This document shows positions 42,540-49,939 of a DNA stretch of 61,578 nt, one piece after another; position 1 is the first letter of the stretch; each line of letters starts with the position of its first letter. The stretch lies in NCBI GenBank assembly GCA_902462065.1, contig CABQAK010000007.1, positions 1 to 61,578 on the forward strand, given 5' to 3'. The notes below the pieces were generated by a model. It saw nothing but the letters and a program-made list of their open reading frames with translations. It made no database searches and was not told the DNA's origin. Origin of the DNA: an uncultured Collinsella sp. (lineage in GTDB: Bacteria > Actinomycetota > Coriobacteriia > Coriobacteriales > Coriobacteriaceae). Made by a program: the position numbers and the translations under genes.

Positions 42540-43268
42540 CTACTCGCAGAGCGAAAGGGCGGCCTCGTCGGCAACGACAACGCAGTTGGTGTGCAGCTGC
42601 AGGATCGAAGCCGGGCACTCGGGCGTAACCGGGCCATAGCACATGTCATGCACGGCCTGAGCCTTGGCCTCGCCGTTGGCGACGACCAGGATCATGCGGG
42701 CATACATGATGGTCTGGGTACCCATGGTGTAGGCCTGACGGGGAACATCGTCGATGCTGTCGAACAGGCGGCTGTTGGCCTGAATGGTGCTCTCGGTGAG
42801 GTCGACGCAGTGCGTGCCCTTGGAGAAGTGGTCATCGGGCTCGTTGAAGCCGATATGGCCGTTGTTGCCAATGCCGAGCAGCTGCAGATCCGGGTAACCG
42901 GCGGCGGCGACGATCTTGTCGTACTCAGAGCAGGCAGCGGCGGCGTCTGGGTTGGAACCGTCGGGCACATGCGTGTTGTTCAGGTCGATGTTGATGTGAT
43001 CGAAGAAGTTCTCACGCATGAAGTAGTGATAGCTCTGGGGATCGTCGTGCGAAAGGCCGCGATACTCGTCCAGGTTGTAGGTGCTGACCTCGGCAAAGTC
43101 GACGTCGCCCTTCTTGTACCAAGCAGCGAGCTGCTTGTAGGCACCGATCGGGGTGGAGCCGGTGGCAAGGCCCAGCACACAGTCGGGCTTGAGGATAACC
43201 TGCGCCGAGATAATATTGGCGGCCTTGCGGCTCATATCCTCGTAGTCTTTAGCTTTAATGATCTTCAT
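42540..43268 (-). CDS. nagB: Glucosamine-6-phosphate deaminase
   Basis: A 242-residue enzyme converting glucosamine 6-phosphate to fructose 6-phosphate and ammonia. Family blocks are VLGLATGSTPIGAYKQL, NLDEYRGL with the catalytic Asp, and LLGIGNNGHIGFNEP. I chose ATG 43268 (MKIIKAKDYEDMSRKAAN) with AAAGGA upstream; the open frame extends to 43619 but that part is non-coding. No nagA is adjacent. Together with glmM downstream it sits at the branch between amino-sugar breakdown and cell-wall precursor synthesis. Confidence 0.95.
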   Translation of the reverse strand: MKIIKAKDYEDMSRKAANIISAQVILKPDCVLGLATGSTPIGAYKQLAAWYKKGDVDFAEVSTYNLDEYRGLSHDDPQSYHYFMRENFFDHINIDLNNTHVPDGSNPDAAAACSEYDKIVAAAGYPDLQLLGIGNNGHIGFNEPDDHFSKGTHCVDLTESTIQANSRLFDSIDDVPRQAYTMGTQTIMYARMILVVANGEAKAQAVHDMCYGPVTPECPASILQLHTNCVVVADEAALSLCE

Positions 43269-43466
43269 TACGCGTCCTTTCTCGTACAAGAGAGGCAAGG
43301 CTCCCTTACAAGCACTTGCCCGCGGCCCGCGTCGGCCGCAACCAACGTGTGCGGCCACCAGGGCGAGGTCGCGTAATGTATGTGTCTCGTGTCTAGCCGC
43401 GTCGAGGCCCCTGCCCGTCCACGGTGACCCAAAGCTGTTTAGCTTCGGACAAATCCCATCTTGCCA

Positions 43467-43498
43467 CGGAGGGCGTCCTCTTTCAAGGGCGCCCTCCG
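43467..43498 (-). terminator. Hairpin after the EIIA gene
   Basis: CGGAGGGCG and CGCCCTCCG pair perfectly with a 14-base loop, 42 bases after the EIIA stop. There is no T-run, so terminator function is uncertain. Confidence 0.4.
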
Positions 43499-43539
43499 TA
43501 AACGTGTTTGAATTGTAGGCTAATGGCCACGTGCACTTG

Positions 43540-44037
43540 CTAGCGCTCGCGAGCAACGATGAGCTGGTCCATCTCTTCGACATGCACGCCAACGGAGCCC
43601 TTGATACTCGAGAACTCAACGGAGTTGCACACCAAGATGGGAACCGTCACATCGTAACCCTCGGCGGCAATTGCCTCGCGATCGAACTCAATGAGCACAT
43701 CGCCCTTATGGACGATGTCACCCACTTGCGCATGTACGGTAAAGTGTTTGGCCTCGAGCTGAACAGTGTCCAAACCAACGTGGATGAGCACGTCCAAGCC
43801 ATCGACCGTGTTAAGCGCTACGGCGTGTCCCGTGGGAAAAATGGCCTCGACCTTGGCATCAGCCGGTGCAATCACACGCGTCCCGGTGGGCTGAATCGCC
43901 ACGCCCTGGCCCAAAAGGCCGGTGGCAAACGTCTGGTCATTTACCTCGGAAAGCGGAATAACGTCGCCCGAGATGGGAGCATCCAGCGTAAGGACTCGAC
44001 CACGCATACCAAAAGACCTTAGGACTTTAGTGAACAT
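43540..44037 (-). CDS. crr: PTS glucose-type EIIA protein
   Basis: A 165-residue free-standing EIIA of the glucose/beta-glucoside class. The phosphorylated histidine is His86 in VLIHVGLDTVQL, with the paired His71 in PTGHAVAL. I chose ATG 44037 (MFTKVLRSFGMRG) because GAGGGGGAG precedes it. It is not next to a permease. The EIICB encoded at 14454-16046 lacks a IIA domain and belongs to a class that uses this EIIA type, so this protein is a likely phosphate donor for it and perhaps for others. No catabolite-control gene is visible nearby. Confidence 0.9.
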   Translation of the reverse strand: MFTKVLRSFGMRGRVLTLDAPISGDVIPLSEVNDQTFATGLLGQGVAIQPTGTRVIAPADAKVEAIFPTGHAVALNTVDGLDVLIHVGLDTVQLEAKHFTVHAQVGDIVHKGDVLIEFDREAIAAEGYDVTVPILVCNSVEFSSIKGSVGVHVEEMDQLIVARER

Positions 44038-44108
44038 GCTCCCCCTCGGACATACCAATCAATCAAAATAACCTTAACAGTTTACCACTTGGCAACGGTT
44101 TTTGACCA

Positions 44109-45446
44109 TTAGGGAAGTTCGCGCTTGACAACCTCGACGATGTCGTCGACAACGCGCTGGGTTAGCTCGTGCGTCTCGGCCTCGGCCATCACGCGGACCA
44201 GCGGCTCGGTACCGCTCGGACGCACCAGAATGCGGCCGCGGCCGTCAAGCTCCTTCTCGGCAGCAGCAACGGCATCCCAGATGGGCTGGCAATCGTCCAG
44301 ACCAGCCTTGTTGTCGGAATGCACGTTGACGAGTACCTGCGGGTACTTCTTCATGATGCCGGCAAGATCGGTGAGGGTGCGGCCGGTGCGCTTGAGCACG
44401 GCCAGAAGCTGCAGGGCCGTCACCAAGCCGTCGCCGGTGGTGTTGTGCTCCAGGAAGATGATGTGGCCGGACTGTTCGCCGCCGATGACGGCACCGTCCG
44501 CGAGCATGCGCTCCAGAACGTAGCGGTCGCCCACGGCGGTCTGAACCATCTCGAAGCCCTGCTCCTTCATAGCAATGGAGAAGCCCAGGTTGCACATGAC
44601 GGTCGAGACGATCTCGGAGTTGGCGAGCTTGCCACGAGCGGCAAGGTCAGAACCGCAGATAGCCAAGATGTAGTCACCGTCGATCTCGTTGCCCTCGCTG
44701 TCCACGAACAGCACGCGGTCGGCGTCGCCGTCGTGGGCCAGACCGATATCGGCGTGGGTACGCAGCACGAGCTCGCGCAGGGGCTCAAGGTGAGTGGAGC
44801 CGCACTCGACATTGATGTCGGTGCCGCAATAATCGGTGTTGATGGCATGGACCGTGGCACCCAGGCGCTGCAGCGCGGCGGGCGTAGTCTGGCAGGAAGC
44901 GCCGTGGCCACAGTCGACGGCAACAACCAGTCCGTCGAGCTTAAGGCCGTCGAGCGTGCTGATGGCATGATCGACATAGGCCTTGCGGGCGTCCTTCATC
45001 TTGATGATGTGACCCACACCGGCGCCGGTCGGCAGCGTGTCGGCAGCCATGGCCTCCTCGGACATGACCCAGGCGCTGATCTCTTCCTCGACAGCATCGG
45101 GAAGCTTCATGCCCTTGCGGCTAAAGAACTTGATGCCGTTGAACTCCGGCGGATTGTGCGAAGCGGAGATGACGATACCGCCGTCAAGCTCGTTTTGAAC
45201 GGTGAGCAACGCCACGGCCGGCGTAGGGATAACGCCGCAGCAGTGCGGGCGGCCGCCCTCGGCCATAATGCCGGCGGTCAGAGCACTCTCGAGCATGGTG
45301 CCCGAAAGACGCGTATCGCGGCCGATGCAGATGTCCGGACCAAGGAACTTGGTCGCCGCGCGGCCCAGGCGAAACGCGAGGTCGCACGAGAGGTCGGCAT
45401 TGGCGACGCCACGGACGCCGTCGGTACCGAAGATGTTCTGGGGCAT
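44109..45446 (-). CDS. glmM: Phosphoglucosamine mutase
   Basis: A 445-residue alpha-D-phosphohexomutase making glucosamine 1-phosphate from glucosamine 6-phosphate, an early step to UDP-GlcNAc. The phosphoserine loop is ISASHNPP with Ser96, the metal loop is DGDADR, the sugar loop is GGEQSGH, and the phosphate loop is RPSGTEPLVRV. The N-terminus NIFGTDGVRGVAN is characteristic of GlmM rather than PGM. GGGAAGGAGC precedes ATG 45446. It lies downstream of rplM-rpsI, but a terminator after rpsI separates them. Confidence 0.96.
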   Translation of the reverse strand: MPQNIFGTDGVRGVANADLSCDLAFRLGRAATKFLGPDICIGRDTRLSGTMLESALTAGIMAEGGRPHCCGVIPTPAVALLTVQNELDGGIVISASHNPPEFNGIKFFSRKGMKLPDAVEEEISAWVMSEEAMAADTLPTGAGVGHIIKMKDARKAYVDHAISTLDGLKLDGLVVAVDCGHGASCQTTPAALQRLGATVHAINTDYCGTDINVECGSTHLEPLRELVLRTHADIGLAHDGDADRVLFVDSEGNEIDGDYILAICGSDLAARGKLANSEIVSTVMCNLGFSIAMKEQGFEMVQTAVGDRYVLERMLADGAVIGGEQSGHIIFLEHNTTGDGLVTALQLLAVLKRTGRTLTDLAGIMKKYPQVLVNVHSDNKAGLDDCQPIWDAVAAAEKELDGRGRILVRPSGTEPLVRVMAEAETHELTQRVVDDIVEVVKRELP

Positions 45447-45495
45447 AGGATCGCTCCTTCCCTAGCAGGCGATATGCAACCGCCCACCCTAGTCG

Positions 45496-45538
45496 AAAAA
45501 GAAAAGCGGGACCCGCCGAGGAATCGGCAGGCCCCGCT
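45496..45538 (-). terminator. rplM-rpsI operon terminator
   Basis: AGCGGG...CCCGCT form the stem with an inner CCGA/TCGG pairing (45505-45538). The minus strand continues TTTCTTTTT. It lies 31 bases after the rpsI stop codon. Confidence 0.9.
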
Positions 45539-45569
45539 TGTACATTGTATCTCGAAAGGAGATAAAACC

Positions 45570-45965
<396 letters not shown>

Positions 45966-45967
45966 CT

Positions 45968-46411
45968 TTAAGCCTCCAGCTCAATCTTCGTGGGGTTCTG
46001 GGCAGCATGCGGATGCTCGGTGCCAGCGTAGACCTTAAGCTTGGTCATCTGGGCACGACCGAGGGTGGTCTTGGGCAGCATACCGCGAACGGCGCGCTCG
46101 ATGACCTTCTCCGGGTGCTTCTCCATAGCCTGGCGGAAGCTCTCAGCCTTGAGGCCGCCGTTGTAGCCGCTGTGGCGATAATAGGTCTTCGTGTCGGCCT
46201 TGTTACCGGTAAGCTGGACCTTATCGGCGTTGATGACGACAACGAAGTCGCCGCAGTCGCTGTTGGGCGTGAACTGGGGCTTGTTCTTACCGCGCAGGAT
46301 CATTGCGATCTGGGTGGCAAGACGGCCCAGGACAGCACCATCGGCGTCGACGAGAACCCAGTTGCGCTGGACCTCGCCCTGCTTGGCGTAGTGAGTCGAT
46401 TTCGAAATCAC
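45968..46411 (-). CDS. rplM: Ribosomal protein L13
   Basis: A 147-residue L13. It contains WVLVDADGAVLGRLATQIAMILRGK, the block KTYYRHSGYNGGLK, and RAVRGMLPKTTLGRAQ. The start is GTG at 46411, with GGAGGAG upstream; no better ATG exists. It is the first gene of the L13-S9 operon. The 150-base leader may hold an autoregulatory structure, but I do not recognise one. Confidence 0.97.
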   Translation of the reverse strand: MISKSTHYAKQGEVQRNWVLVDADGAVLGRLATQIAMILRGKNKPQFTPNSDCGDFVVVINADKVQLTGNKADTKTYYRHSGYNGGLKAESFRQAMEKHPEKVIERAVRGMLPKTTLGRAQMTKLKVYAGTEHPHAAQNPTKIELEA

Positions 46412-46605
46412 TTAGACTCCTCCATGTACAGTACGTGTTGTTACAGAGATTCACGGGGCTCTGCAAGTAACCCGTCCATATTACCCCGCTCGCCGTACGA
46501 GTCAACAGGTATTTTGGCTCCGACCAGAGTTTCTGCACATGTCATCCACGAGCCGTGATTTTTCAAACTCTTTAGCTGTTGTCATCTTTTGAGGGTTCGC
46601 CGTCG

Positions 46606-47484
46606 TTAGCGCTCAACGAACTCTTGGATTTCCGCGAGCAGGCGCTTTGCCTCCTGACGGCCCTGGATATACAGGTCCAAAAGCTTTGCCGAATCGTGCT
46701 CGACATGGCCGACCTCGACCGGCTTTTGCGGAGCGACGACCAACGCGCGGCCCTCGCGCTCATACTTCCACAGGTGCATGCGCTGGATGTTGTAACGGTC
46801 GTGGCGCGTCTCGATAGCCTCGAGCAGATAGGGGTAGTCGGCATAGCGGGCGCGCGCGGCAGGCATAAACTCGTAGGGCTTTTTCTCGTACGAGCGGTCC
46901 TGCGTGACAATGACAACCGCGCGATCGAAGCCCGCCTCCTCCAGCACGTGCTCGATGGGGACCGAATCGGCTACGCCGCCGTCGACGTATTTGTGCCCAT
47001 CAATCTCGACCGGCGGCGTCACCAGCGGCAACGAGGTCGATGCGCGCACGGCATCGAGATCAAGCACGGCGCTTTTGACCGGGAGGTACGTGGCGGTTCC
47101 AAAGAGCATGTCCGTCGCGACGGCGTACATCTCGATGGGGCTCGCGTCGAACGTCTCGCTGTCAAAGGGATCCAGGCGGTCCTGGACATCGTTGAAGATA
47201 AAGTCGTAACCCACAATGGAGCCCGTGGACGCAAACGATGCGGCGCCCATGAAGCGGCTATCGTTGCAGAAAGCCAGGTTGATGCGGTTGGCACGGCCGA
47301 TCTGGTGCGACTTGTAGTTCACGCCGTTGAGAGCGCCGGCCGATACACCGTAGACAGCCGGAATCTCGACACCGGCCTCCATGAGAACGTCGAGCACGCC
47401 CGCGGTAAACTGCCCGCGGAAGCTGCCGCCCTCCAAAACGAGCGCGACCTTGCCGGCGTTCTTTGCCTTATCTTCTGCAGTCAT
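46606..47484 (-). CDS. Patatin-like phospholipase family protein
   Basis: A 292-residue RssA/YjjU-type patatin. The oxyanion loop is LEGGSFRGQF (about 17-26), the serine nucleophile is Ser48 in GVSAG (46-50), and the catalytic Asp168 is in DGG (168-170). No signal peptide is seen, so it is cytoplasmic. AGGAGG precedes ATG 47484. Family members hydrolyse acyl chains from lipids; the physiological substrate is unknown. Confidence 0.9.
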   Translation of the reverse strand: MTAEDKAKNAGKVALVLEGGSFRGQFTAGVLDVLMEAGVEIPAVYGVSAGALNGVNYKSHQIGRANRINLAFCNDSRFMGAASFASTGSIVGYDFIFNDVQDRLDPFDSETFDASPIEMYAVATDMLFGTATYLPVKSAVLDLDAVRASTSLPLVTPPVEIDGHKYVDGGVADSVPIEHVLEEAGFDRAVVIVTQDRSYEKKPYEFMPAARARYADYPYLLEAIETRHDRYNIQRMHLWKYEREGRALVVAPQKPVEVGHVEHDSAKLLDLYIQGRQEAKRLLAEIQEFVER

Positions 47485-47558
47485 ATTGACCTCCTGCGAT
47501 TGCGTTTTGGCTTTCTTCTACCCAGTTTTGGGATGGCGAGCGCATGGGTTTTGGAGCA

Positions 47559-47786
47559 GAGTTCGATTCTCCGCGGTACGGGGGATCCGTTGATGCGGCG
47601 CATGGCCGGCTGAGATTCGATAACATCGCATCCGTTTTGGGTTGGGGCTTTGCGCGGAGAATCCGCGTGTTCGCTTCGCGAACACGCACCGGCTTCGGCC
47701 GCCTGCCGGCGTCCTCGCCCGCGGGCTAAAAACGCTCCGCGTTTGCTTAACGCTCGCGCCCTGCATAGAGTTCGATTCTCCGCGGT
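47559..47786 (+). repeat. Inverted partial copies of the ssrA T-arm
   Basis: GAGTTCGATTCTCCGCGGT occurs at 47559-47577 and 47768-47786, 209 bases apart, on the plus strand. The intact T-arm of ssrA reads GAGTTCGATTCTCCGCG on the minus strand at 47867-47851. Between the copies are GC-rich hairpins, for example CGTGTTCGC-TTC-GCGAACACG at 47668-47688. No gene is seen from 47485 to 47841. Confidence 0.7.
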
Positions 47787-47799
47787 GCGGACCAGAAAT

Positions 47800-47832
47800 A
47801 AAAAGGCAGGTAGATACGAATATCTACCTGCC
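47800..47832 (-). terminator. ssrA terminator
   Basis: GGCAGGTAGATA and TATCTACCTGCC pair perfectly over 12 bp with a 4-base loop. The minus strand continues TTTTTATTTC. It begins 9 bases after the tmRNA CCA end. Confidence 0.95.
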
Positions 47833-47841
47833 TGTTACTTA

Positions 47842-48205
47842 TGGTGGAGGCGCGGAGAATCGAACTCCGGTCCACGAAAGCCCCCTGATTGGCATCTCCA
47901 AGCTCAGTCGCTGGTTTAGTCTCGGACGCTTTGCGCGCAGCGACACGCTCGCGGCGTCCTAACCGGTTCGGTCTTAGCCCGCGCCATACCGATTACGTGC
48001 GCAGGAGCATTCCCCTAACATGACGTCGCGCCGGTGTCGGGGAAATCACCGGGTTGACGCGCCGCTATAAACTAAGCAGCGAGAGCCATAGGCTCAAAAG
48101 AAGAGTTGTTGTCAATTCAATTTGACGGTACCCCTGTTTAACGAGGCGAGGAGACCTCGGCTTGCTTCCTCTCTCAGAGCTATCGTGTCGAAACCAGTCG
48201 CCCCC
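47842..48205 (-). ncRNA. ssrA: Transfer-messenger RNA
   Basis: A 364-base tmRNA. The 5' end GGGGGCG (48205-48199) pairs with CGCCTCC before the discriminator and the encoded CCA at 47844-47842, and the 5' part reads GACTGGTTTCGACA as in most tmRNAs. The T-arm is CGGAG-TTCGATT-CTCCG. The open frame encodes a tag ending FEPMALAA then TAG; in full it reads DNNSSFEPMALAA if the resume codon is GAC. tmRNA rescues stalled ribosomes with SmpB and tags the products for proteolysis. Confidence 0.95.
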
Positions 48206-48442
48206 GAATGCCGGGAAAGTCTGGATGGCATTGGGCACGAGCGCCCAACACCCGTCGACTTTTCAAGGAACATGCAGGGCGAGCCCCGCTTGTGGAGTGT
48301 TATCTTACCACGTTCTGAAAGCGGACAGCTGTTCTATGCACGAGCTGTGAAGACCCCAATGTGCGCCGCACTTCGCACTTTTGCTACCGATCGCGTCACG
48401 TATATTTTCGCCAAGCAAAATTGACCCGTCGAAAGGACCGTT

Positions 48443-48877
48443 ATGGATACCAAGCAGCAACTTGTCAATGCCCTCGCAGGCCTGGGCTCAACCATTACCG
48501 AAGCTATGGATGTCATCGAAGGCTTTGTCCCCTGCGGACATCCCGCCCTCACGGTATCGAACGCACTCGTCGCGCTGGACGCTGACGATGATGCAGCTCT
48601 CGCCCAGCAGCTTGAGACCGTCGAGGGCTTTATCGACCACGTGAGCGAAAACCGCGGCGTGACCGCCTACCACGGCGTCGAGGTCGAGCTCGCGGGTCCC
48701 AAAGCCGATCTGCTCGCAGCAATCCGCGAGGTAGGCGCCCTTATGCAGACCGCAGGCGTCAAGAACACCCAAGTCAACGAGTGGGTCTACCGCAGTCTGG
48801 CAGCACTCGACAGCTCCGACGAAAAGGCAGCCGAGCAGCTCGCCGAAAGTCCCGCCATTAAGGCCGAGCTTTTGTAA
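48443..48877 (+). CDS. Hypothetical protein
   Basis: A 144-residue acidic, predicted all-helical protein beginning MDTKQQLVNALAGLGSTITEAMDVIEGF. It contains two alanine-rich helical halves (VALDADDDAALAQQLETVEGF and SLAALDSSDEKAAEQLAESPAIKAELL) that look like an internal repeat. A good GAAAGGA site precedes the ATG. No signal peptide, membrane helix or enzymatic motif is visible. It is convergent with the PIN toxin gene. I do not recognise the family. Confidence 0.7.
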   Translation: MDTKQQLVNALAGLGSTITEAMDVIEGFVPCGHPALTVSNALVALDADDDAALAQQLETVEGFIDHVSENRGVTAYHGVEVELAGPKADLLAAIREVGALMQTAGVKNTQVNEWVYRSLAALDSSDEKAAEQLAESPAIKAELL

Positions 48878-48935
48878 ATAGCAAACGCGGGCCCCTTGGC
48901 GCATCGTCGTCCAAGAGGCCCGCAAACAGTTCGCG

Positions 48936-49451
48936 TCAACCGATAGCCGCGCCGCCGCGTTCGGCCAAGGCCAGAATCGGCATCATTTGACGAGGTGTCT
49001 TTGCTGCAAGATCGGCATGTTCAAGCAGCTTGCGATCGTTGGTCACCAAGTAATCGGCCTGTGCGCGCTTACACGCGGCGAGCACCAAGTTGTCCTCGTA
49101 ATCGCGATGGAGCGCTAAGTATTTGTCGGCTAGCCACAGATCGGATGCATCAGCACCCACGGCCGTGGCGTTTTCGGTCATGTTCCGAACAAACGCCAGC
49201 GCCGCATCGCCAATTGCACGGGCAGATGCCTCGTCGAGCGCTCCCCCGCTGGCAAGAACGCTACGCTTCAGCTCGTGTTGGACAACGTACAGCACGTCCT
49301 TAGCGATATGCACCGGAAAGAACAGCAACGCCCCCGTCTCCGTCGCCTGCCCAATAAACGCACGCGCGGCAAGCGACTCGGCATGGTTGACGCAAAACGA
49401 ATCGACCCATACGTTGGCATCCACCATTATTTTAAGGGGAGCCCCGCTCAC
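48936..49451 (-). CDS. PIN-domain toxin (VapC-like)
   Basis: A 171-residue PIN ribonuclease-fold protein. Acidic active-site residues are Asp11 in IMVDANVWVD, an Asp/Glu cluster including Asp117, Glu119 and Asp120 in HRDYEDNLVLAA, and Asp139 in LVTNDRKLL. The GTG start at 49451 overlaps the antitoxin stop by 4 bases (GTGA) and has AAGGGGA upstream; the longer frame is unsupported. With the upstream antitoxin it forms a type II toxin-antitoxin operon. VapC toxins cleave tRNA or rRNA, but the target here is unknown. Confidence 0.88.
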   Translation of the reverse strand: MSGAPLKIMVDANVWVDSFCVNHAESLAARAFIGQATETGALLFFPVHIAKDVLYVVQHELKRSVLASGGALDEASARAIGDAALAFVRNMTENATAVGADASDLWLADKYLALHRDYEDNLVLAACKRAQADYLVTNDRKLLEHADLAAKTPRQMMPILALAERGGAAIG

Positions 49452-49801
49452 AGGATCATCCCCTTTTGGCGATAGCGCTCGTCCATGGCTTCGGAATAGA
49501 TTGTGTCCCAATCGCGATCGTCGGATACAGGCGACGCAGCGATGCCCATATCTGCATAAAGCCGGTCTGCCGCTGCCCACGACGCGGCGAACGGAGTATC
49601 GGGCGCGACGGCCTGCTGCCGGTCGTCGACGGCCGCAAGCACTTCCTCGCACTGCCCGCCACCCTGCGCGACCTTGGCCACCACCTTTTTGATGAGCTCG
49701 GGCAGCGACCCGCCCGAAAGCCGCAGCGCCTCCTCGGCACGGTTCTTGACCTGGCGATCCACGCGAACGTTCACCTGCGCCATGCCGCTAACAGCACCCA
49801 T
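49448..49801 (-). CDS. RelB/DinJ-like antitoxin
   Basis: A 117-residue protein whose N-terminus MAQVNVRVDRQVKNRAEEALRLSGGSLPELIKKVV, read in two parts, matches the ribbon-helix-helix of RelB/DinJ antitoxins. The longer C-terminal part (DRDWDTIYSEAMDERYRQKGMIL) probably wraps the toxin. ATG 49801 has AAGGTGAGG; an internal ATG at 49783 is an alternative. A RelB-type antitoxin beside a PIN toxin is a hybrid pairing, but such pairs are known. Two GCTAGC boxes flank the promoter. Confidence 0.82.
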   Translation of the reverse strand: MGAVSGMAQVNVRVDRQVKNRAEEALRLSGGSLPELIKKVVAKVAQGGGQCEEVLAAVDDRQQAVAPDTPFAASWAAADRLYADMGIAASPVSDDRDWDTIYSEAMDERYRQKGMIL

Positions 49802-49832
49802 CTCAACCTCACCTTCGACTTTTGCTATCTAA

Positions 49833-49860
49833 GCTAGCACAACTATATATTTCTGCTAGC
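49833..49860 (-). promoter_or_regulatory. Toxin-antitoxin operator
   Basis: Palindromic GCTAGC occurs at 49833-49838 and 49855-49860, each followed by ACA on the plus strand, with an AT-rich TATATA between them that probably contains the -10. The spacing of 22 bases (two helix turns) suits cooperative binding by the ribbon-helix-helix antitoxin. Confidence 0.6.
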
Positions 49861-49873
49861 ACATGGTCAAACG

Positions 49874-49920
49874 CAAAAGGCCTGCATTCTGGCGGCTGCA
49901 ACACCGCCCAAATGCAGGCC
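49874..49920 (-). terminator. P-type ATPase gene terminator
   Basis: GGCCTGCATT and AATGCAGGCC pair perfectly (49879-49888 with 49911-49920), with an inner GGCGG/CCGCC stem. The minus strand continues TTTTGCG. Confidence 0.85.
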
Positions 49921-49939
49921 AAAAACTTAAGTAAAAGCG

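Noticed and set aside
47518..47766. Open frames between the patatin gene and ssrA
   Set aside because: They lie within the T-arm copies and GC-rich hairpins and encode no recognisable protein.
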